Below, in pieces: positions 1 through 5,388 of a stretch of DNA of 32,821 nucleotides; the stretch's first letter is position 1; every line of letters starts with the position of its first letter. The position numbers were made by a program, and so were the translations under genes. Location of the stretch: NCBI GenBank assembly GCA_001783145.1, contig MFQT01000015.1:1-32821 (forward strand). Direction: 5' to 3'. Source of the DNA: Candidatus Magasanikbacteria bacterium RIFOXYB2_FULL_38_10. GTDB taxonomy: Bacteria; Patescibacteriota; Patescibacteriia; Magasanikbacterales; UBA10003. Under the pieces are notes generated by a model. It searched no databases. It was not told where the DNA came from and was given only the letters and a program-made list of their open reading frames with translations.

Positions 1-195
1 CCTTCGCTACATTTCGCCAATCCAAAACTTCGTTTTGTCTTAGCGAAACGTTTGATAAGCGCGCCTCATTATTTTTTCACTTTTTGTTTTTTGTGATTGA
101 CGAACGGCGAGGGGGGGCGAATGTGAGTGAATTGAGGGGTTAAAAGGTGTTTTTTTCGCTACGCTACAAAAACGATCAAATTTATAAATAATATT
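1..195. other. Non-coding leader with small inverted repeats
   Basis: No credible gene is seen here. An imperfect hairpin (cgttt / aaacg, 31-50) and a second AT-arm hairpin around 150-176 (gtttttt / aaaaac enclosing cgctacgctac) are visible. The motif ttcgctac occurs at both 3-10 and about 157-164. A TATAAA-like box at about 183-188 lies just before the ATG at 196 and could drive a nearly leaderless transcript. Nothing more can be said. Confidence 0.4.
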
Positions 196-612
196 ATGAG
201 CATTACAATTACAGCCGATTCAGTTTCTTGGTATGGTGCCATTATCGCGACAATTAGTTTTTTTGGTACAATTACTATCGGCACTCTAGAATATCTTAGA
301 GATAGATCAAAAGTAAAAATAACCGCAAAAAAAGGATACAAAATTTTAACCATAAGTGGACTTGAAAACAACCCCCAAATAATCTTAACGGCCATTAACA
401 AAGGGCGACGCCCTGTTACATTAGAGGGATTTTGTTTTAACACAAAAAATGGCGAGAGTCTTTTATATCCTTTCCACCCGGGCATTACTTTCCCGTATGA
501 ATTAAAAGAAGGAAAATCCTATAAATTTTCAGTAGACGAGGATGGCCTGACAAAGGATCCCAAAATAAAAGAAAATCCGATAAAAGATACTTATTTTAAC
601 TTTAATCGGTAA
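196..612 (+). CDS. Membrane-anchored small protein, beta-rich outer domain
   Basis: This 138-residue protein of unknown function has one probable membrane helix near the N-terminus (about residues 12-32). A short basic stretch follows (LRDRSKVK), then a soluble beta-rich domain with an INKGRRPVTLEGF segment. That segment resembles small anchored proteins with an Ig-like fold found scattered across bacteria, but I recognise no named family. The ATG at 196 has no Shine-Dalgarno site and sits just after a TATAAA-like box, as for other genes on this side. It is the first of four accessory genes (196-2022) that look poorly conserved. Its role is unknown; the coding call is fairly secure because the frame is full-length and ends in TAA. 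Confidence 0.7.
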   Translation: MSITITADSVSWYGAIIATISFFGTITIGTLEYLRDRSKVKITAKKGYKILTISGLENNPQIILTAINKGRRPVTLEGFCFNTKNGESLLYPFHPGITFPYELKEGKSYKFSVDEDGLTKDPKIKENPIKDTYFNFNR

Positions 613-640
613 ATAACAAGGAATATCTGGTTCGCGAGCT

Positions 641-660
641 AAATAAAAGGATTTAATTTT
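641..660 (+). repeat. Left arm of 20-bp perfect inverted repeat
   Basis: This 20-base stretch (aaataaaagg...aatttt) is the exact reverse complement of 1201-1220. It ends 2 bases before the ATG at 663 and contains the AAAGGA that is the best ribosome-binding site of that gene. A second, outer pair (619-629 against 1268-1278, AGGAATATCTG) repeats the symmetry. Confidence 0.9.
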
Positions 661-662
661 CT

Positions 663-1208
663 ATGATAACAATAACTTATTTTGTGCACGGCACAACCAC
701 AGACAACGAAAAAGATCTTGCCACGGGCTGGGCGCCTGGTGAGCTTTCTGATTTAGGTATCGAGCAATCAAAAAAATTAAGTGGAATGGTGGCTAACAAA
801 AAGTTTTCCGTCGTATTTTGCTCGGACTTAAAAAGAGCTATTGATTCGGCACAATTAGCTTTCGGCAACCAATATGAAATAATTCCAGATAGCAGACTTC
901 GCGAAGCTAACTATGGAGATTTCACCCAAAAATCAGCTGCAGATTTCAAAAACGATATGACTAAATATATTAATTCCCCTTTTCCAAATGGTGAAAGTTA
1001 TAAAGACGTTGAAAAAAGAATGAGAGATTTCGTAAAAGAAGCCACGCAAAAATACAACGGAAAACATATCGCAATCGTAGCTCACCAGGCGCCTCAGCTT
1101 GCACTCGATGTCATATTAAAAGGTAAAACATGGGAACAAGCGATAACTGAAGATTGGCGATTGAAAAAAGCGTGGCAACCTGGTTGGGAATACACGACCG
1201 AAAATTAA
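663..1208 (+). CDS. Histidine-phosphatase-like protein, RHG motif altered to VHG
   Basis: This 181-residue protein belongs to the histidine phosphatase (phosphoglycerate-mutase-like) superfamily, whose members use a phospho-histidine. Visible family marks are His9-Gly10-Thr11, SDLKRA with Arg58, REANYGDF with Glu81, and VAHQAP with the second His at 141. The first Arg of the RHG signature, which binds phosphate, is Val8. The enzyme may have a changed substrate or be inactive; a variant subfamily with VHG is also possible. The start ATG is preceded by AAAGGA within a 20-base inverted-repeat arm whose partner overlaps the stop codon, so the gene is exactly framed by the repeat. No partner gene is apparent. 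Confidence 0.82.
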   Translation: MITITYFVHGTTTDNEKDLATGWAPGELSDLGIEQSKKLSGMVANKKFSVVFCSDLKRAIDSAQLAFGNQYEIIPDSRLREANYGDFTQKSAADFKNDMTKYINSPFPNGESYKDVEKRMRDFVKEATQKYNGKHIAIVAHQAPQLALDVILKGKTWEQAITEDWRLKKAWQPGWEYTTEN

Positions 1209-1220
1209 ATCCTTTTATTT
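1201..1220 (-). repeat. Right arm of 20-bp perfect inverted repeat
   Basis: This is the exact reverse complement of 641-660. It includes the TAA stop (1206-1208) of the histidine-phosphatase-like gene. In the mRNA it could pair with the 5' leader and cover the AAAGGA site. In DNA it could mark an invertible or mobile unit. Confidence 0.9.
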
Positions 1221-1309
1221 TTAATGCTCGCTCACGCAAATTTTTACTCCTTTCAGTCGTAAAAACTTCAGATATTCCTAAACATTAGGAAAAAAATCTT
1301 TAATCAATT

Positions 1310-1699
1310 ATGGGCCAACTAATAAAACTAAAAACTAACGTCATAAAACCTTCTCAAGACTTTCTGAAAAAAGGAACAGTTAATTTTATCTTGGATTGCT
1401 ACAAGAAAGGCGAAATGGATTCCTTGCCGCCGACGCCAATAGTGAGAAAGCATCCTAATGTTCCTGGCGTCTATGTTGCTATTGATGGACATAATTTGCT
1501 AGCCGTCAATGAATTTTTAGGAATTGATAGCGAGGTTTATCTTGTTAATTCCGCCGACGATTACCTTCCTAATCCTACTACAAAGGAATCCATTTCTCAA
1601 AGAAATCAAGATTTAGTCGATAAATACGAAAGCAGTGTATTTGAAGCAGATAAAATTAATCGTTCCTTTAAAGAATTGATTAAGGATTTCATCGCCTAA
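1310..1699 (+). CDS. Small protein with ParB/sulfiredoxin-like motif
   Basis: This 129-residue protein is of uncertain function. The segment YVAIDGHNLLAVNEFLG (DGHN at 59-62) resembles the DGHHR-type loop of the ParB/sulfiredoxin fold, in which short proteins read 'where to act' positions or carry nucleotide-dependent activity. The N-terminal part (KTNVIKPSQDFLKKGTV) also fits the first strand and helix of that fold. The canonical Arg after the His is Leu here, so catalysis cannot be assumed. No Shine-Dalgarno site precedes the ATG. It stands between the inverted-repeat cassette and a Fic remnant, in DNA that looks like an accessory patch. Confidence 0.6.
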   Translation: MGQLIKLKTNVIKPSQDFLKKGTVNFILDCYKKGEMDSLPPTPIVRKHPNVPGVYVAIDGHNLLAVNEFLGIDSEVYLVNSADDYLPNPTTKESISQRNQDLVDKYESSVFEADKINRSFKELIKDFIA

Positions 1700-1737
1700 T
1701 TTAATTCATGAGTTTTCAATCGTAAAATTCTGTCAAG

Positions 1738-2022
1738 ATGGTTTATACCTCGGCGCTACGAGAAAAGGATATGACAAAAATACATACTCTAGGAAAACGT
1801 GCTTCGGAAAGTGCTATGTTAGTATTACCAAAATTATACGCTCAACCAATTGTAAATATTGGCATTATTAAAAAATGGACTGGCTTTACCCACGCGGGTG
1901 CTGAGAGAGTAATTGATAGATTTGTAAAAATTGGCATTCTGACACCAAAAGATAAACACAAGAATTACGGGCAATCATACATATATAAAAATTACATTGA
2001 TTTTTTTGTTGAAAATGAATAA
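1738..2022 (+). pseudogene. C-terminal remnant of a Fic-family protein
   Basis: The 94-residue frame reads like the end of a Fic-family protein. A helix (LREKDMTKIHTLGKRASESAMLVLPKLY) is followed by a winged-helix-like segment (IIKKWTGFTHAGAERVIDRFVKIGIL) and the closing YIYKNYIDFF that usually ends such proteins. The catalytic Fic core (HxFxxGNGR) is absent, and the preceding DNA is another gene ending only 38 bases upstream. It is therefore most likely a truncated leftover, although it could be expressed as a stand-alone winged-helix protein. Its stop codon lies within the first copy of a 14-bp direct repeat (2020-2054). Confidence 0.6.
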
Positions 2023-2054
2023 AAAAACACTTTTACAACCTAAAAAAACACTTT
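2020..2054 (+). repeat. Two direct copies of taaaaaaacacttt, 21 bp apart
   Basis: The 14-base word is at 2020-2033 and again at 2041-2054. The 21-bp period equals two helical turns, so a protein could read both from one face. The pair lies directly upstream of the epimerase gene (ATG 2082) and may be an operator, or simply a short duplication. Confidence 0.7.
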
Positions 2055-2081
2055 ATATAAAAAAATCAAATTCATCACACT

Positions 2082-3116
2082 ATGCATTTTTTAATCACTG
2101 GCGGCTCGGGCTTTCTGGGCATCAACTTAATTCGTTATCTTTTAAATAAAAGTCACCGAATCACTTCTTTGGATCTGGTTGAATTTGATTATCCGGAAAA
2201 AGATAAAATCCGTGCCATTATTGGTGATATTAGAAAAAGAGATGATGTAATTAAATCTTTAGAAGGTGCGGATATGGTAGTGCATTGTGCCGCCGCCCTG
2301 CCTCTTTACACTAAAGAGGAAATTTTTTCCACTGATGTTGAAGGAACCAGGATTGTTTTGGAAGAATCTTTAAAAAAAGGAATTAAAAGAGTAATCCATA
2401 TATCCTCTACGGCTGTTTATGGCATTCCCGATCACCATCCACTGATAGAAAATGATAAACTGCAAGGAGTGGGTCCATACGGCGAGGCCAAAATTTTAGC
2501 TGAACAAGTTGGCGAAGAATTTAGAAAGAAAGATTTATGCGTGCCCATCATTCGTCCCAAATCTTTTATCGGCCCGGAACGTTTGGGAGTTTTTGCCCTA
2601 TTTTATGATTGGGCCAGAACCGGACATAATTTTCCTATGCTGGGTAGCGGCAATAATCATTATCAGTTGTTAGACGTAGAAGATTTGTGTGAGGCAATTT
2701 ATTTGTGCATAACCTTACCAAAAGAAAAAGTTAATGATACTTTCAATATCGGCGCCAAACAATTCACCACGATGAAAGAAGATTATCAGGTGGTTTTGGA
2801 TTCAGCGGGATTTGGCAAAAAAATAATTGGCTTACCGGCTACTCCGGCTATTTGGGCATTACGATTTTTAGAAAAAATGCATCTGTCCCCTCTTTACAAA
2901 TGGGTTTACGAAACGGCCAGTAAAGATAGTTTTGTTTCCATAGAAAAAGCTGAACATATTCTGGGGTATGCACCAAAATTTTCCAATAAAAACGCTTTAA
3001 TGAGAAATTATAAATGGTATCTGGCTAATTTAAAAAACTTTGAAGGTAAATCTGGGATCTCTCATCGTGTACCTTGGAAACAAGGAATTCTGGCCCTGGC
3101 CAAGTGGGTGTTTTAA
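2082..3116 (+). CDS. NAD-dependent epimerase/dehydratase (extended SDR)
   Basis: This 344-residue cytoplasmic protein is an extended short-chain dehydrogenase. The Rossmann glycine motif GGSGFLG is at 7-13, Asp31 at the end of strand 2 favours NAD, and the catalytic set Ser109/Thr110 with YxxxK at 133-137 (YGEAK) is intact. The family acts on nucleotide sugars, sterol-like or flavonoid-type substrates; the substrate cannot be told from sequence. The tail (RVPWKQGILALAKWVF) is hydrophobic and may touch the membrane. The gene stands alone, with a tandem 14-bp repeat upstream and a weak terminator at 3124-3146. An envelope polysaccharide role is a reasonable inference. Confidence 0.88.
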   Translation: MHFLITGGSGFLGINLIRYLLNKSHRITSLDLVEFDYPEKDKIRAIIGDIRKRDDVIKSLEGADMVVHCAAALPLYTKEEIFSTDVEGTRIVLEESLKKGIKRVIHISSTAVYGIPDHHPLIENDKLQGVGPYGEAKILAEQVGEEFRKKDLCVPIIRPKSFIGPERLGVFALFYDWARTGHNFPMLGSGNNHYQLLDVEDLCEAIYLCITLPKEKVNDTFNIGAKQFTTMKEDYQVVLDSAGFGKKIIGLPATPAIWALRFLEKMHLSPLYKWVYETASKDSFVSIEKAEHILGYAPKFSNKNALMRNYKWYLANLKNFEGKSGISHRVPWKQGILALAKWVF

Positions 3117-3123
3117 ACAGAAG

Positions 3124-3146
3124 CCGGCTTACAAACCGGATTTTTT
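3124..3146 (+). terminator. Weak intrinsic terminator after the epimerase gene
   Basis: A CCGG / CCGG stem (3124-3127 with 3136-3139) is followed by six T residues on the plus strand. The stem is short, so it is only a candidate. Confidence 0.45.
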
Positions 3147-3168
3147 AGTATATCAAGCTTGAAATTAT

Positions 3169-3201
3169 AAAAAAAGAAGGGTTAGCGTTAGCTTTCCCTT
3201 C
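3169..3201 (-). terminator. Strong intrinsic terminator of the structured RNA
   Basis: On the minus strand GAAGGG (3201-3196) pairs with CCCTTC (3181-3176), with an inner AGC/GCT step, and seven T residues follow (3175-3169). Confidence 0.88.
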
Positions 3202-3719
3202 AAACTGACATTGGTGGATAATCCACAGGTTAAATTCCCGCCACAAGGACGGTGATGAGTATCATTCTCCCTTTTCGTTACTCCGCCCGCTTACGCAAGC
3301 GTCATCACTAAAGGTTATCTGATATGCCCCCTCATCACCGCCTTGTGACAGGCACTTCCCGTACTTTGCCTTTTCTTTAAAGAGACGCTCCGTAAAGTAA
3401 GGCCCGCTATTGCCCATTGGCCGAGGTGCGTAAGCCAAGACTAGCGGTCTGCACCCAACCCAGGCATTTGGGGGCAGCTTTATGTACAGGCACCCCTGTT
3501 TTCCGGCAGCCAAAGCACTTCTCGTGGCCGCTCTTAGAGGCCGTACGGTGACAGCCTCCTAAAAAACAGAAGCCTCGCGCCAGAATGGGGAGGAGATGTA
3601 CCCAAACCCTGCCAATTAAAGGCAGGCAACTTCCGCTATTGCGGAAAGCGTGACGCGAGTTAAAAGTAACACCCCCGCGGAGAAGCAAAGTTATTAAAAA
3701 AGATCTTTTTTATTTGTGT
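3169..3719 (-). ncRNA. Candidate large structured RNA, about 550 nt, unassigned
   Basis: This GC-rich island in AT-rich DNA contains no convincing protein gene. It has a consensus promoter at its minus-strand 5' end (3726-3754) and an intrinsic terminator at its 3' end (3169-3201). Many helices can be drawn: 3242-3259 with 3331-3347 (17 pairs, one bulge), 3289-3292 with 3297-3300, 3404-3409 with 3442-3447 enclosing 3417-3421 with 3434-3438, 3486-3490 with 3495-3499, 3608-3613 with 3621-3626, 3631-3636 with 3641-3646, and 3574-3579 with 3654-3659 closing the last two. I found no RNase P (GAGGAAAGUCC, AGAACCCGGCUUA), tmRNA tRNA-like end or group II domain V signature. It could still be a divergent known RNA. 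Confidence 0.75.
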
Positions 3720-3725
3720 TTTTGT

Positions 3726-3754
3726 ATCTTACCAGACCTGGTTTTTCTTGTCAA
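3726..3754 (-). promoter_or_regulatory. Sigma-70 promoter of the structured RNA
   Basis: On the minus strand TTGACA (3754-3749) is separated by exactly 17 bases from TAAGAT (3731-3726). The predicted start is near 3719. No start codon with a credible protein follows. Confidence 0.85.
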
Positions 3755-3786
3755 GCGCATGTATCAGAGCAAATAAATCCAAACAT

Positions 3787-3814
3787 AAAAAAGCCGTTCT
3801 TACAAAAAACGGCT
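3787..3814 (-). terminator. Intrinsic terminator of the CorA-like gene
   Basis: AGCCGTT (3814-3808) pairs with AACGGCT (3798-3792) on the minus strand and is followed by a run of T. It closes the CorA-like gene and insulates it from the structured-RNA promoter just downstream. Confidence 0.85.
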
Positions 3815-3844
3815 CCTAAGATTACAGCGTTCGCCACCCTCATT

Positions 3845-4780
3845 TTAAAGCCACCTTTTTTTCTTAAAATAAAAAACCATCAAAATCCAAATCAAAGCCA
3901 AAGCGCCGGAAACCGCTAAAACACCTCTTAAATCTCCATAAAATAACAAACTTTCATCTGTAAAAAGGGAAATTAAACCAATGGCCAGTTCTAAAGAAAA
4001 AATTATGGAAGTAAAGATGGTAAAAATCTGCATGGTAGCATTGCTCCTGTAATTTAAAAGCGAAAGCTGGCTGTCGTGAATGGCTTCTATGGTATCTTGA
4101 TAATTTTCCAACATCTCCCATAAATCTTCCGTATCATAAACCAAATCTTTAAATTTATCAGCGGTAAAACTGGAAAACTTGCCGGAAATTTTACCAATCA
4201 AATGTTGCAGTACGCGAGTGTGCCTGTTCATTGATTTACGAAAATTAACAATATTGGTTTTGATGCGTAAAACTTCATTTATTGTCTCCTCTTTAGCGGT
4301 TGAAGCAAAAACTTCATTTTCCACCTTATCTATATCATTGCTGATATGAATAGACATGGGCAGACAATACTGTTCTAATTTTTGCAGTAATTCAAATAAT
4401 AATTCCACTGCGGAGACGGGAAGATTCTTGGAATCTTTTTTTTCTGTTTCTTTTTTAAAATGATTAAAAAAACCGGAAATGGGAGCGTATTCTTCTGAAG
4501 AGGAGGAAATTAAAAAATCCTGACCGATTAAAAAGTCCACTTCTACCGGATGTATTTTTCTGGTGGAACGGTCATAAAGAGGATAAAGAAGAATCATAAA
4601 AATATAATTATCCCTCTCCACCAACTTAGGCCTTTGAACCGGCGGTAAAATTTCTTTTAAATCGGCGGGTTGAAATTTAAAAAGATGAGCCAGCTGATTG
4701 GTTTCCAGCTCGGTAGGGTGACTGATATGAGTCCAAAAAAATTTAGTAAAATTAACTTTAGCAAGTCTGGGTTTAGCCAT
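3845..4780 (-). CDS. CorA-like divalent cation channel protein lacking GMN
   Basis: This protein of about 311 residues (from ATG at 4780; a TTG at 4789 would add three) has the CorA layout. An N-terminal alpha/beta domain (HPTELETNQLAHLFKF, ILPPVQRPKLVERDNYIFMILLYPL) and a long helical region with the stalk (HTRVLQHLIGKISGKFS to SQLSLLNYRSNATMQIFTIFT) lead to two C-terminal membrane helices and a basic tail (FKKKRWL). The GMN signature that forms the Mg2+ selectivity filter between the helices is not seen; IGLISLFTDESLLFYGDLRG stands in its place. It may conduct another ion, resemble ZntB-like members, or be regulatory. It has its own terminator (3787-3814). No Shine-Dalgarno site precedes the ATG. 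Confidence 0.8.
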   Translation of the reverse strand: MAKPRLAKVNFTKFFWTHISHPTELETNQLAHLFKFQPADLKEILPPVQRPKLVERDNYIFMILLYPLYDRSTRKIHPVEVDFLIGQDFLISSSSEEYAPISGFFNHFKKETEKKDSKNLPVSAVELLFELLQKLEQYCLPMSIHISNDIDKVENEVFASTAKEETINEVLRIKTNIVNFRKSMNRHTRVLQHLIGKISGKFSSFTADKFKDLVYDTEDLWEMLENYQDTIEAIHDSQLSLLNYRSNATMQIFTIFTSIIFSLELAIGLISLFTDESLLFYGDLRGVLAVSGALALIWILMVFYFKKKRWL

Positions 4781-4839
4781 AAGGAACAAATTAAAAAGTT
4801 TATTATATTATATCAAGAAAATGCTTTTAGGAAAACAAT

Positions 4840-4869
4840 TTGTGTGGATAGGTGAGAATGTGCTATAAT
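4840..4869 (+). promoter_or_regulatory. Promoter for the acidic protein and ATPase genes
   Basis: TTGTGT (4840-4845), an 18-base spacer and TATAAT (4864-4869). The ATG at 4880 lies about 4 bases after the predicted start point, so the message would be nearly leaderless. Confidence 0.75.
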
Positions 4870-4879
4870 TTTAGCATCT

Positions 4880-5380
4880 ATGAATGATATTAAACCAACC
4901 AAATCGGAGGAAGAAGCCATTAAACCCTACCAAAATCAGGAAAAAATAACTTCTGTCATTTTAGAACAAAAAGAAGGCGAGATGGAACTGTCGGAAGCCG
5001 CAGGAAAAGGAGAGGAAGAAGAAAAAAATGGAGAAGAAAAAATTAATGAAACGCCCGGCGCGGCAATCCCTCGTCCCACCAAGCCAACTCCTCAAATCAT
5101 TCCCAAACCGGCAGAATTAAGGCAAATAGAAAGTATTATGGCGGAAGATTTAAAAGAAGCTTTTTTGCAAATGTCTCCGGAGGAACAACTTAAATTTAAA
5201 GAAGAAGGGGAAAAAGTAGCTAATACTATTTGGGAAATGGTATTAAGCGCCAAAATTCAGGTCAAAAAAATCCTTGATCTTATTTCCGGTTGGCTAAAAC
5301 GCTTACCTGGAGTTAACAAATATTTTATTGAGCAAGAAAGTAAAATTAAAACCGATAGAATAATTAAAATGATCAAATAA
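4880..5380 (+). CDS. Acidic protein paired with TraG-like ATPase
   Basis: This 166-residue protein of unknown function has a highly charged, Glu/Lys-rich disordered N-terminal half (to about residue 55) and a Pro-rich linker (PRPTKPTPQIIPKP). A helical C-terminal half follows (SPEEQLKFKEEGEKVANTIWEMVLSAKIQVKKILDLISGWLKRLPG), amphipathic enough to bind a membrane or partner protein. It ends 8 bases before the ATPase gene and shares its promoter, so the two products probably work together. I recognise no named domain. Confidence 0.75.
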   Translation: MNDIKPTKSEEEAIKPYQNQEKITSVILEQKEGEMELSEAAGKGEEEEKNGEEKINETPGAAIPRPTKPTPQIIPKPAELRQIESIMAEDLKEAFLQMSPEEQLKFKEEGEKVANTIWEMVLSAKIQVKKILDLISGWLKRLPGVNKYFIEQESKIKTDRIIKMIK

Positions 5381-5388
5381 TTTCCCAC

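Noticed and set aside
3216-3228. Near-DnaA box within the structured RNA region (ataatccaca)
   Set aside because: It is one base off consensus, isolated, and part of an RNA hairpin (gtggat / atccac).
3262-3688. Two open frames on the minus strand in the GC-rich island (83 and 93 residues)
   Set aside because: Overlapping, low-quality composition, no homology pattern, and the DNA is explained better by dense base-pairing between a promoter and a terminator.
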